A DNA stretch of 64,000 nucleotides from JAIOQJ01 sp963718635 (GTDB taxonomy: Bacteria; Planctomycetota; Planctomycetia; Gemmatales; Gemmataceae): the NCBI GenBank assembly GCA_963718635.1, contig OY970367.1, positions 5,270,001-5,334,000 of the forward strand, in the 5' to 3' direction. Numbering within the stretch: position 1 is the first letter of the stretch; each line of letters starts with the position of its first letter. Positions 1 through 7,990 of the stretch are shown here, one piece after another. The notes beneath the pieces are model-generated. The model was not told where the DNA came from. It searched no databases and was given only the letters and a program-made list of their open reading frames with translations. The position numbers and the translations under genes were made by a program.

Positions 1-934
1 GCCGGGCTCATCGAGAAACGCCAAAGTGTCCTCGCTGATCATGCCGCGATCCATGACCCAAACCCGCTGGCTTTTGCCGAAAGCGCGCTTCGGTTTCGCC
101 GACGACTTGACGCACCGTCTGCACGTCCCGGGCGTTGCCAGCCATCGTGTAATGCGCCAGCGGAAAGCCTTCGCGCGTGACGACCAGAGCCAGCACGATT
201 TGCTTGCAATCGCTACGGTGATCGCGCGAGTAGCCGCGCTTGGCCAAGTCGTTCTCCTCGGCCAATCCTTCGAAGTAGCTGCTGGTAAGGTCGTACAAGA
301 GCAAGTCGTAATCGAGTTGAAACAAGCCTTGGAAGCGCGCTTTCAAGTCGTTCTCGATGACGGTTTGCGCCTTGAGCAAATGATCGAGGGTGCGATAGAG
401 ACGGTCTTTGGTGACGGCTTCGTCGGGCACGCCGAGCAGGTCATCCAGTCCGGTTGATGCGTACCAATGTTCGGCCAGGGCGAATTCGCTGCACGGAGTG
501 CACAAGCGGTTGATGACTTCGATGGCGACGACATCGGCGGGACGCACGGTCTCTTTGCCCTGAGTCATGTGCCGATTGATGATCGCGTCGAGGTCGAGCA
601 GGTTCCACAACCAGCGCGCCAGATAGACATCGCCGAAGCAGCGAGCATTGGACCAGCTCACTTCGCCGACCCGGACGCGCACGATGTCGGGATCGTCCGG
701 GAGCGGCACGTCGTCGTCATCGGGGAACAGACGAAGTTGCTGCGTATCGCCTTGCCGGTTGTGAAACACGACCGTGCGTTGCCAACGGCGTTCCTGATCG
801 GCGTTGAGTTCGCCGAGGTGGGCGACAACATGCTGGCGCGGCCCGGCCTCGGTGCGCACACTCTCGACAAGGGCGAAGTACGTGTAGGTCTTGCCGGCCT
901 TGGTTCGCGTGTAGCGGCGGAGGAACATCCCCAC
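1..934 (-). CDS. IS1634-family transposase, N-terminal part, frameshifted, runs off the window
   Basis: This is the first ~300 residues of a DDE transposase resembling the IS1634 group, whose members are usually about 500-600 residues. The N-terminus (FLRRYTRTKAGKTYTYFALV, then a VAHLGEL stretch) and the LLYDLTSSYFEG segment, which carries the first catalytic Asp, are typical. Reading starts at GTG 934 or ATG 928. Near position 79 the frame is lost by one base. In the next frame the expected FGKSQRVWVMDRGM block, with the second catalytic Asp, continues to the window edge. It is therefore either a real pseudogene or a sequencing indel, and the rest of the element lies outside the window. Bases 935-1079 should hold the element's end, but I cannot define its inverted repeat without the other end. 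Confidence 0.8.
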
Positions 935-1079
935 CTCCGGAAACCGAATTCGGGCGACCGGGGTAGGCTACAGGCCGGGTTTCCACTACATCGCATTTGG
1001 GCATCAAACTGCAATATTCGTCGGGAATTTCGTCCCAAGATTTTCGAAAATCGATGATTTTAGCTCGGAAGTGCGCAAC

Positions 1080-1560
1080 TTAGGCTAGCCAAGAATCCGT
1101 ACCGTTCGAACCCGCGGCGTCGAAATCGTAGAAGTTCGTATTCGTGATGGTGTTGCCGGTTCCGCCGAACTTGCCGAGAGTGAACTGCGTGCGCCTCCAG
1201 GGCCGCCAGCCGTTAAATCGATCGAACCGAGCGAGACTCTGTAGACGCCCGGTGTGTTGGCGATTGCCGTTCCAAACACACCGTTGAAACTCGTATTCAC
1301 ATCTTCGCGAAGGCTGGCCTGGGCAGCTGTTGCGGCAGGCGTAAAGTCGTAATTGCCGCCCGCGCCAAATCCATTGGGGGCTGCCGCATTGTTGGGGGCA
1401 ATCGGATTCGGAAGCTTGATCGCTGCCGCGTTAGCCGGGAGCGAGCCGCTCCGCGTTACCTTGAAGCCGCCTCCATACAGGCCACCTTCGCTGGCAATGA
1501 CGGAGCTGCTTGTCCCTGTCACGGTCTCTTGGAGGCGCGCTTTGACCCATCCGTTCTTGG
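1080..1560 (-). pseudogene. C-terminal remnant of a secreted planctomycete protein
   Basis: The frame is rich in Gly, Ala, Ser, Thr and Asn (TGTSSSVIASEGGLYGGGF, then a TPAATAAQASLREDVN stretch and TPGVYRVSLGSIDLT), as in large extracellular planctomycete proteins. Near 1192 it shifts by one base. The other frame gives a sensible ending (RTQFTLGKFGGTGNTITN, later NFYDFDAAGSNGTDSWLA) and stops at 1080-1082. Upstream the frame is closed by a TAA just before the 1568 remnant, with no proper start or signal peptide, so the N-terminal part is missing. The adjacent transposase may have contributed to the truncation. I do not recognise a named family. Confidence 0.5.
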
Positions 1561-1567
1561 GTTTTGA

Positions 1568-1960
1568 TTAGCCGTTCTTCTTCATCCCCTCTCTCAACCT
1601 ATTCAACCGCTGGCAAGCCTGATATTGGCGTAGATCGAGGGCGACGATTTCTTTCGATAGCGAATCCACCGCTTGCTCATCGAGTTTCTCGCGGATGAGC
1701 ATTTCGCAGAGAATCAGACGGGGCCACGTCTCACCGGGATGATTGCGATTGAGCGCTTTAAGCAGCTTGTGAGCTTGTGGCACGTCGCGCTTGATGGCAA
1801 ACAGTCGGGCCTTTACCACGACGGTGGGCGATCATCAATTGAAGCCTATGCCCACTCACCTCAAGTGTTCGATGGCCCGCACTCCATCCGCCTGCTTTCG
1901 CAAACCAATGCACTGCGATTGGCCGCATTTCTGCTTGGCTTCGGTCAGACAAAAGCCTAG
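1568..1960 (-). pseudogene. Remnant of a helical (TPR-like) protein with three in-frame TGA stops
   Basis: Bases 1568-1819 read as an 83-residue helical sequence (KLLKALNRNHPGETWPRLIL) resembling TPR tails of planctomycete glycosyltransferase or TPR proteins. The same frame continues upstream to about 1960 as LTEAKQKCGQSQCIGLRKQ and AIEHLR. It is interrupted by three TGA codons within nine codons (about 1824-1848). Reading each as Trp gives a plausible EHLRWVGIGFNWWSPT, so these look like TGG-to-TGA changes. TGA is a normal stop elsewhere in this window, for example in plsC and cdsA, so recoding is unlikely. The 5' part is replaced by the end of plsC. Best read as a decayed gene; the family call is weak. 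Confidence 0.4.
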
Positions 1961-1965
1961 CCACT

Positions 1966-2676
1966 TCATCGCAAGCCGCGAACCGCCTCTTCCAGCTCGC
2001 CAGCAATCGCAAGCCAACCCGGTTTATCGCTTCCCAAGTGCCCGAAGCGGAGGGGCGTTCCGATGTATAAATCGATCGGTCGCCGGCGCGGCAGCTTGCC
2101 TCCCGGCGGAAGGGAATCGAAACAGCCATTGAGTCGGCAGGGGACAATGGGCACTTCCAGGCCAGCGACGAGCATGCCGACGCCGGCTTTGAATGGGCCC
2201 ATTCGGCCATCGCGGCTGCGCGTCCCCTCGGGGAAGAGGATGTAGATGCATGCTTCATCGATCAGGCGTTGCCGAAGAGTTTGAAAGGTGCGGCTGCCAT
2301 GTTTACGCCTCCATACCGGTAGCGCGTTGAGCAAATTGGCCGCCAGAGCCACGGACCAGGGCGATTCGAAAAAGGCATCGCCGGCGGCGAGGGGAAAGGC
2401 ACACTCGCGAAGTTGCCAAGGCAGCATTGCCGACAGCACTAGCGCATCGAGATGGCTGCAATGATTGGACACTAATACGAAGGGAGCGCGCCGGGGCAGA
2501 TTTTCCGATCCATGTATGCGGAGCCGATGCCAGATAGCAAGATACGCGCGGGTCAAAAAACTCCAAGTCTGCCGGAAAAAGGAGGCGACCAAGCCCGCCT
2601 CACGGCGTGGCGAGCGCAGTTGTTCAAATAGCGAGAGGTTGAGGTCGCGAGCGGGTTTGAGCTTCCAGGGCTCCAT
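1966..2676 (-). CDS. plsC: 1-acylglycerol-3-phosphate O-acyltransferase (PlsC family)
   Basis: This protein of about 236 residues transfers an acyl chain to lysophosphatidic acid at the inner membrane, giving phosphatidic acid. The acyltransferase HX4D motif is present (SNHCSHLD, near residue 70), as is the acceptor-binding FPEGTRSRDG block (near 150) and a VPIVPCRLNG motif. The likely start is ATG 2676: a GGGAG ribosome site lies six bases upstream, and the ATG shares its A with the TGA of cdsA (TGATG), a sign of translational coupling. An ATG at 2682 is possible but sits on top of the ribosome site. It is the last gene of a three-gene phospholipid operon, and its substrate is the precursor that the upstream CdsA uses. 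Confidence 0.88.
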   Translation of the reverse strand: MEPWKLKPARDLNLSLFEQLRSPRREAGLVASFFRQTWSFLTRAYLAIWHRLRIHGSENLPRRAPFVLVSNHCSHLDALVLSAMLPWQLRECAFPLAAGDAFFESPWSVALAANLLNALPVWRRKHGSRTFQTLRQRLIDEACIYILFPEGTRSRDGRMGPFKAGVGMLVAGLEVPIVPCRLNGCFDSLPPGGKLPRRRPIDLYIGTPLRFGHLGSDKPGWLAIAGELEEAVRGLR

Positions 2677-3707
2677 CACCATCTCCCGCTGAAGATTTGC
2701 GTCGGCTGGTGTAAGCTGGTGCCGGCGACATAGTTTGCATAATGAAAGGCAGCGGGCGCAACTAAAATGAGACTGTCGAAACGATCGAGCAAGCCGCCGT
2801 GGCCGGGAATGAGTGTGCCAAAATCTTTGATCGCCAGATCGCGTTTGATCGATGAAAGCATCAGGTCTCCCAATTGGCCCACAACACTAATTATAATCCC
2901 AAATACGATGAGATAGCGAAATGTCATCGTGTGGGTCACGCCATAGGCCTGCCGATGCTCTTCGGGGTAAATGAAAAAGCCAACTCCTAAGACGAGCACG
3001 GTGGTAAAGAATACGGCCCCCAGACTTCCCTCAATTGTCTTGTTCGGGCTCGTTACTGACACGAGTTTATGCCTGCCAAACGTCTTGCCGCACGCAAATG
3101 CAAAGACATCGTTCATTTCGACCGCAAGCAATATCAGCAGCATTAGCGGCCGATAGTTCACGTCGTTGGCCATATAGCTGAGGTGCCCAAAGGACGTGCC
3201 AAATAGTAAAAAGCCCAGCACCCCTAAGGCAACGCGCTGAATATAGCCTGTTGGCCTATCAGCAAGTATGGCAACAGCCGCAAGGATCGCCACAGTGAGA
3301 GGAGTGATGGCCACAAAGAGCATATACCAATGATCGAGCACCGCCAAGGTGATGGCGACGATGCCCAATACGACAACGGCACTGATGGTTCGCTCTCGAA
3401 ATAAACCGGTTGCGCGGGCGTATTCTCGATAGCAGAGCAGGCTGAGGATGCCTACGCCGATGATGGTCCATGCGGCTCCCAGAAGAATTGGAATCAGTAG
3501 TAGGGGAACCAAAATCAACCAAGAGTAATATCGGCTTTTAAGTTCGCGCTGCAGCCGTCCATCAAGCCGGCCAAGCCGTTTCAAGGCAACAAAGAGCAAG
3601 GGCATGAGACCGAGCAGCAAGACGAGCCCAACTGTGATGACGAGAGTCACGGGGTGATCGAAAGCGTGGTCGAAACCGAATAGGCGATCGTGTGCGGCGG
3701 GATTCAT
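2676..3707 (-). CDS. cdsA: Phosphatidate cytidylyltransferase (CdsA family)
   Basis: This makes CDP-diacylglycerol from CTP and phosphatidic acid in the membrane. The 343-residue protein has about eight hydrophobic segments and the family signature near the C-terminus (SSIKRDLAIKDFGTLIPGHG followed by GLLDRFDS). A SPNKTIEGSLG segment, also typical, precedes it. The length is slightly above the classical ~285 residues because of an N-terminal extension with an extra membrane segment. This resembles the YnbB-like branch, which is paired with a CDP-alcohol phosphatidyltransferase. Its ATG overlaps the stop of that upstream gene by ATGA, and its own stop overlaps plsC, so the three genes should be one transcript. 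Confidence 0.9.
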   Translation of the reverse strand: MNPAAHDRLFGFDHAFDHPVTLVITVGLVLLLGLMPLLFVALKRLGRLDGRLQRELKSRYYSWLILVPLLLIPILLGAAWTIIGVGILSLLCYREYARATGLFRERTISAVVVLGIVAITLAVLDHWYMLFVAITPLTVAILAAVAILADRPTGYIQRVALGVLGFLLFGTSFGHLSYMANDVNYRPLMLLILLAVEMNDVFAFACGKTFGRHKLVSVTSPNKTIEGSLGAVFFTTVLVLGVGFFIYPEEHRQAYGVTHTMTFRYLIVFGIIISVVGQLGDLMLSSIKRDLAIKDFGTLIPGHGGLLDRFDSLILVAPAAFHYANYVAGTSLHQPTQIFSGRW

Positions 3708-4411
3708 GGGCCTTGGCTCTTTAATTTAGAAGCAGTAGTAACCAGCCGCCGAATCGATGTCAGCACGCAACCGGCAATGATTGCCGAAAGGGCAATTACC
3801 GGCAGCGTTAGACTAAGTAACGTGGAACGAACTGCCATCAAGTTGGGCTCAATGGCGCCGATGCAACAGATGATCACCACCGATGCCATCCGATGTATCT
3901 TGGCCATAGGCCCGCGATAGTCTTGAGGAGCTCCGGCTACTTTCCCCACCGCACGGACATAGGCGGTGCCGACCGCAGCAAGGGCCGCCAGGCAACCCAG
4001 AATTGGCTGGCCGCCTTTGGCGAAGCCTAGGCCGATCAGCATGGCCGAATCGGAAAGACGGTCCGGAACTTCGTTGAACAATTCACCAAGAGCCGATGAT
4101 CGCTTCGATTCGACGGCGACCATTCCATCCAACATATTGGCGAGCGCGCGAACGACGATCAGGACCGCAGCGCCAAGCCAAAGCCATCGAGCGTAGTCTG
4201 CGATTTCCGATGTCGCTGCCAGAAGGCATCCTGCGATCGCACAGGCGCCTAGGCCGGTCAATGAAATAGCGTTAGGAGATACATGATGCTGTGCGAGATA
4301 GGTTGCCATCCAGCGTGAAATAGACCAGGAGCGGGCGGCCAGCGGACGACGATCATTAAGCTCGTAGGTTGATTCGGACATAAAGGCGACTCGGTTTGGG
4401 GGATTACCCAT
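3704..4411 (-). CDS. CDP-alcohol phosphatidyltransferase, YnbA/PgsA-like, variant active site
   Basis: This integral membrane enzyme of ~235 residues would swap the CMP of a CDP-alcohol for a hydroxyl-bearing head group. The family motif is D-x2-D-G-x2-A-R-x8-G-x3-D-x3-D. Here it reads NMLDGMVAVESKRSSALG then ELFNEVPDRLSD, so the first Asp is Asn and the Arg after Ala is Val, while the other Asp residues and both Gly remain. From memory this NMLDGMVAVE form occurs in a recognised branch that sits beside CdsA-like proteins. The product cannot be told from sequence. It is the first gene of the operon with cdsA and plsC. Possible starts are 4411 and ATG 4381 (MSESTYEL). Confidence 0.8.
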   Translation of the reverse strand: MGNPPNRVAFMSESTYELNDRRPLAARSWSISRWMATYLAQHHVSPNAISLTGLGACAIAGCLLAATSEIADYARWLWLGAAVLIVVRALANMLDGMVAVESKRSSALGELFNEVPDRLSDSAMLIGLGFAKGGQPILGCLAALAAVGTAYVRAVGKVAGAPQDYRGPMAKIHRMASVVIICCIGAIEPNLMAVRSTLLSLTLPVIALSAIIAGCVLTSIRRLVTTASKLKSQGP

Positions 4412-4557
4412 GCAGGCATCTTTAGGCGGTTATATTACAAAAGTGGCGCAATGCTGTACCGCTACCGGGGACGTCCAGTAGCATGAGTATACATTAGATT
4501 GAATGGTGACTATTCTCGATTCTAAGGCCTTCCGGAAAACTTTGGAGAACGTTCCAA

Positions 4558-5289
4558 ATGAATGAGCCAGCACCGATTGAAATCGCGATGCGAATACCGG
4601 GCAAGTGGGCGCACCCGGGGGAACTGATCGAGCAGCTGCCCAAAGGTTTCACCCTGGCGGAAGATATGCTGACGATGCCGGACGGCACGGAAATCGGCTT
4701 CGGCGAAGTCCCTGCCGACAAACAGTTTGCTGAGATCTTCCGCACTTCCTGCCGGCAGCCTGCAACAAAAGAGGAACTGGCCATTGTCAATGGCTACACC
4801 GTGAACGTTTTCTTGATGGCGCCCGGCGGATCCCTGCCGAGAGCGCAAAAGGGGATGGAGGCGGGCGCCGCTATCATGCGCGCGGGCGGCGCAGGCGTCT
4901 TTATCGACAACTGCGTGCTGGCTCATGGTCGGGAACAATGGTACTCGATGACGGAAGATGGCAGCTCAGATGCGCTTAGCTTCGCGTTCGTCAACATCGT
5001 GCGCGGCAAGACGGACGTCCGGACGATGGGAATGCACGTACTCGGCCTATGCGACGTGGTCATGAAACGAGCAGACGCCGAGTGCGATGATTTTGGCATC
5101 GTTGATGTCATTCGCTATTTGGCCCGGGGTGAAAAGCCAGTGGGAGACAAGCATGTGCTCTGCGACCTTGTTGGTCCTCGCTTTCAAGCGATCAAACAAA
5201 CCGTGAGCGAGCGCCCCGGCACTCCCCTGCATAATCCTTTTGGAAGACTAAAATTGGTGAGTATGCAAGACATTGCCGAGACAAATTAG
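4558..5289 (+). CDS. Conserved protein of unknown function, possibly DUF4261-like
   Basis: This is a 243-residue soluble protein without signal peptide or membrane segment. The middle (AGAAIMRAGGAGVFIDNCVL, then AHGREQWYSM) resembles the DUF4261 type of conserved bacterial proteins, but I am not certain of the assignment. A GGAG lies 10 bases before ATG 4558. It is transcribed away from the phospholipid operon, and the 146 bases between them must hold both promoters. No catalytic motif is evident. The gene is followed by a cluster of CCTGAAGCGCCAGCGAAG repeats. Confidence 0.6.
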   Translation: MNEPAPIEIAMRIPGKWAHPGELIEQLPKGFTLAEDMLTMPDGTEIGFGEVPADKQFAEIFRTSCRQPATKEELAIVNGYTVNVFLMAPGGSLPRAQKGMEAGAAIMRAGGAGVFIDNCVLAHGREQWYSMTEDGSSDALSFAFVNIVRGKTDVRTMGMHVLGLCDVVMKRADAECDDFGIVDVIRYLARGEKPVGDKHVLCDLVGPRFQAIKQTVSERPGTPLHNPFGRLKLVSMQDIAETN

Positions 5290-5333
5290 TATTAGGGTTG
5301 AACACTTAGATTTTAAATTCCAGCCGGAGACCA

Positions 5334-5444
5334 CAAGCCTGAAGCGACAGCAAAGACAGCACAAGCCTGAAGCGCCAGCGAAGATTTCACCAGCCTGAAG
5401 CGCCAGCGAAGATTTCGGTCATTCTTCGTTAGCGATTCAGGCTC
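5334..5444. repeat. CCTGAAGCGCCAGCGAAG planctomycete repeats
   Basis: Three direct copies of a ~23-base unit (AAGCCTGAAGCGCCAGCGAA and variants) start near 5334, 5363 and 5391. A fourth, inverted copy follows near 5423-5444 (TTCTTCGTTAGCGATTCAGG). The last direct and the inverted copy can fold into a hairpin. Near-identical units recur at 47639-47693 and beyond. The hairpin lies between the convergent gene ends at 5289 and 5503 and could act as a bidirectional terminator. Confidence 0.8.
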
Positions 5445-5502
5445 GTGCAGGCGCTTGCGGGTCAAAACCGGAGCGACCAGCTCGAAGCCTGTTTCCACCG
5501 CA

Positions 5503-6388
5503 TCATCCACCGGATAACTTTTTGGAAAGAGCGGCTAGCAGCATCCGGTATTCATGAATTACCCTCTCGCGCAAAGGCTCGGCTTGGCGTGTCAGCCAGC
5601 GCTGGCATTCGACGTATTCTTCACGTCCATCGCGCGTCTCGATTTTAATCGGGAGTAGGCCGTAAGCCGATAACTCGTAGGGACTGGCGCGCATGTCAAT
5701 CTGCCTGGCTTCCCAAGACAGCAGGAACGTATCGGCGACTAATTCGCCGCTGCTCCAAGGCGCGATCTTAAACGCATAACGATAGAGATCCATCGTCACA
5801 TGGATGCAGCCCTTCTGATCATGTTCACCCGTGTTTTCGCGAGTCAAAGGCAACCGATTCAGCGGCGCTGCTTGGGGCGTAAAGAAGCGAAAAGCATCAA
5901 AGTGAGTGCAGCGGACGCCATCGGCCTCGACGACGGCTTCAACTTCCTGCGACGATAACCTCAAGGGCGTGCGACTGTGTCGCACCTCGGGCGATTTGTA
6001 GATCATTGCCCATTCGTGCAAGCCGAAGCAATTCAACAAAGGAGGCCGACGGGCGATCCCTTCGAGATAGCCAATCGCCCAGTTTAAGAATTGTAATCGA
6101 TGCTCGGGAAAGGATGTTGCCGGCAGAACGAGTCCGTCGTCGTGAGCGATAAATTCTTTCCACTCGACATCGCCCGGCAAGGCTCCTTCAAGAAGGACAC
6201 CTGCACCCGGTGACCAGCGCAATAGCCTGCGCAGGCCGAAAAGAGAAATACTCGAAGAGAAAATCGTGAACGGGATGCTTGGCGCCGGCGGCCTTACGGC
6301 GGAGGCGCTCGGAAACATGCGGGCTCAACAAATCTCGGTGTTTTGCTTGCCGTGATTGCCAGCAGTGTTTGGTGAGAGAGATGATCAT
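5503..6388 (-). CDS. 3-methyladenine DNA glycosylase-like conserved protein, frameshifted
   Basis: The whole gene reads from ATG 6388 (MIISLTKHCWQSRQ) through KHPVHDFLFEYFSFRPAQ in one frame, then continues as LLRWSPGAGVLLEG after a one-base shift near 6227. The body contains LNCFGLHEWAMIYKSPEVRH, CTHFDAFRFFTPQAAPLNRL and MDLYRYAFKIAPWSSGELVA. I recognise these from a conserved family often annotated as 3-methyladenine DNA glycosylase in actinobacteria and other phyla; I know of no biochemical proof for this branch. The length of about 294 residues fits. No HhH or AlkC/AlkD motif is obvious, so the enzymatic label should be held loosely. The frameshift is probably an indel error. Confidence 0.7.
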
Positions 6389-6401
6389 AGCAGCTATTTA
6401 A

Positions 6402-6779
6402 CTAATCCGCGTGCAACGAGTTCAATCTTACCAAGCCGCCCCGCTTGAACTGGATGTTCAATTCATACCCGTCGAGAAGCCCAACACCGATAAGAGGCGT
6501 CGATTCCGCAGGTAGGGCAGTGATGATCTTCGGCTGACCATCCCAAAGCACGATGCCTCGATAGAATTCCATTTCAATGGCTCGGCCGTCTCCCAAAATA
6601 ACTTTGTCTTGAACATCGAAACTCCAGCCGAGAGAGTGGATTTGGTCGAGCGGCAATGCCAGGCCGTTAGTGAATTGCGTATCGACTTCTGCAAGGAGTC
6701 TTACTTCTTCAGCGCCTTTGCCAACAAGAACAACTTCGATCTGGACCGTCAGATCCTCCGTAACAAGTCCGTCAATCAT
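6402..6779 (-). CDS. Clan AA retropepsin-like aspartic protease, DTQ variant
   Basis: This 125-residue protein has the single-domain retropepsin pattern: LLAEVDTQFTNGLALP near residue 27, a strand-rich middle (FYRGIVLWDGQPKIITALPA), then PLIGVGLLDGYEL near the C-terminus, as in the bacterial 'clan AA aspartic protease' family. The catalytic Asp-Thr-Gly is Asp-Thr-Gln here. The Asp is kept, but the Gly is replaced, which could reduce or abolish activity. The start is ATG 6779, overlapping the stop of the gene upstream by eight bases; the longer open frame upstream of it is a shadow. Such proteins usually act as dimers and are found next to small partner proteins. Confidence 0.7.
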   Translation of the reverse strand: MIDGLVTEDLTVQIEVVLVGKGAEEVRLLAEVDTQFTNGLALPLDQIHSLGWSFDVQDKVILGDGRAIEMEFYRGIVLWDGQPKIITALPAESTPLIGVGLLDGYELNIQFKRGGLVRLNSLHAD

Positions 6780-7098
6780 GAATCGATCTCCGGCGCAACA
6801 CACCCAACCTGTGCGCGTATTTATAGCCAATCCGGTAGATTTGAAACTGGGGATCGTCGATACGCGCATATAGCCGATCAACGGCGGCGATCTCCGAGTC
6901 GTCCACTTCATATTCGCCCGTCTCGATGTCGATGGCCAGAATTCTTCCTTTGTTGCCCGGATCGACCTTGTCCTTGATCTGCGCATAGATTTCATCGGCC
7001 CGTCGTCGACGCTCCTCGACTGAATAGCGTGGACCTGAACTACCGATCAACTTTAAGCCCCGAATTGTTACTTCTACTCTCACATGAACTCCTTTCAA
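6772..7098 (-). CDS. Small conserved partner of the retropepsin-like protein
   Basis: This 108-residue protein contains the block RADEIYAQIKDKVDPGNKGR followed by ILAIDIETGEYEVDDSEIAA and DRLYARIDDPQFQIYRIGY. I recognise this pattern as the small protein that commonly precedes a clan AA retropepsin-like gene; its function is not known. The two genes overlap by eight bases, so they are probably translated together as a pair. An internal start is possible at a Val near 7080 (VRVEVTIRGLK). The C-terminal HRLGVLRRRSIHD tail overlaps the next coding sequence. Confidence 0.6.
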   Translation of the reverse strand: MKGVHVRVEVTIRGLKLIGSSGPRYSVEERRRRADEIYAQIKDKVDPGNKGRILAIDIETGEYEVDDSEIAAVDRLYARIDDPQFQIYRIGYKYAHRLGVLRRRSIHD

Positions 7099-7242
7099 CG
7101 GTGGTTGCCTAAGCGGCAGATTATGGACGCTCGCAATTTAGCCCGCAAGGTCAAATCGTGGCGCAGGCTTAAACGCTTGAACGGGCGCCCCAATGGATTC
7201 TGGCGAATTGGGACCTCAGGCGAGTGGCAAAAAACAATCTAC

Positions 7243-7320
7243 CCCGCGCAATGGTAGCCCGAAGCGCAAGCAAGGGTAGGCGCTTCCCCTTGCTTGCGCT
7301 TTGGGCTACCATTGTGCGGG
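7243..7320. repeat. Long hairpin, 34-base arms (CCCGAAGCGCAAGCAAGGG family)
   Basis: The left arm at 7243-7276 and right arm at 7287-7320 are complementary except for two or three positions, with a 10-base loop. The arm includes AATGGTAGCCCGAAGCGCAA. On the + strand the hairpin is followed by TGTTTTT, so it looks like a terminator, although no + strand gene ends here. It contains a CCCGAAGCGCAAGC core related to the REP-like repeats around the RAYT gene at 52427. Confidence 0.8.
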
Positions 7321-7393
7321 TGTTTTTCCTCTTGCCGTGCGCCTTACACTAACGCCACTCGCCTGCAAAGGAAAAAAGAGATCTCTCAAAACA

Positions 7394-7413
7394 GTGCGCC
7401 TAAGCTAGTATGT
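7394..7413 (+). repeat. Upstream box of the palindrome-tail element (GTGCGCCTAAGCTAGTATGT)
   Basis: This box lies 121 bases upstream of palindrome copy 1. Close relatives stand upstream of the other two palindrome loci: 38744-38764 on the + strand and 44971-44992 on the - strand. The shared core is (C/T)TAAGCTA(G/A)T(A/G)TGT. Its side and orientation relative to the palindrome-tail unit are the same at all three loci, so it is probably part of one element. Confidence 0.65.
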
Positions 7414-7534
7414 CGAATGTTGCAAGCTCGCGCTTGTGTACCAAAGGGTACCTTCAGGAAAGGTGCTCAAAAAAGTGCTACCATCGGGTAACGACGGCGC
7501 CTTGGCAGCTTACGCGACTCACTCGCCAGACTTG

Positions 7535-7595
7535 GCAAAGTCCCTTCAGGAAATATTTCCTGAAGGGACTTTGCGAGGAAATCGTGGCAAAACGC
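7535..7595 (+). repeat. Palindrome-tail repeat, copy 1
   Basis: A perfect 40-base palindrome spans 7535-7574, centred between 7554 and 7555 on GGAAATATTTCC. It is followed by the tail GCGAGGAAATCGTGG at 7573 and CAAAACGC. The first tail base is 19 bases from the palindrome centre, as in all other copies. This is the longest and most perfect copy. No gene lies within the surrounding 1 kb, and open frames here are produced by the repeats. Confidence 0.9.
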
Positions 7596-7721
7596 ACAGC
7601 GTTTTGCATGCCAGAGCCGCGACGGTTGAGGAGCGCGTGAACTGGCGCTTTCTGGCGGTCGCGGCCCTGAGTTGCCAACGCACTCTAAGAGTCGCCTCTC
7701 TAACTGAAGCGCTCAGGAGAC

Positions 7722-7774
7722 CCTTCTGGAAATATTTCCAGAAGGCCAAACGCGAGGAAATCGTGGGAAAACGC
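7722..7774 (+). repeat. Palindrome-tail repeat, copy 2
   Basis: A 24-base perfect palindrome at 7722-7745 has the core GGAAATATTTCC and arms CCTTCT/AGAAGG. The tail GCGAGGAAATCGTGGGAAAA starts at 7752, 19 bases from the centre (7733/7734). The centre lies 179 bases from that of copy 1. Confidence 0.9.
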
Positions 7775-7862
7775 GCGACGACTTTCAATTACCGTAGTAC
7801 GAGCGTCTCGCTTGTGCATCGCTCAAACGCTCGACGATCAACCGCCTGTCATTCTGACGGAC

Positions 7863-7917
7863 CGCCTTCTGGAAATATTTCCAGAAGGCGAAACGCGAGG
7901 AAATCGTGGGAAAATGC
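7863..7917 (+). repeat. Palindrome-tail repeat, copy 3
   Basis: A 28-base perfect palindrome at 7863-7890 has arms CGCCTTCT/AGAAGGCG around GGAAATATTTCC. The tail GCGAGGAAATCGTGGGAAAA begins at 7895, 19 bases from the centre (7876/7877). The sequence after the tail shares GCCAGAGCCG with the sequence after copy 1, so homology extends beyond the tail. Confidence 0.9.
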
Positions 7918-7990
7918 GCTGCGATCTTGTGAGCCAGAGCCGACAACGACAAAGGAAATGGTTGATCATCAACCGCTTGATAGTCTCGCG

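Noticed and set aside
467..1057. 196-codon + strand frame opposite the IS1634 transposase
   Set aside because: Antisense shadow of a recognisable transposase.
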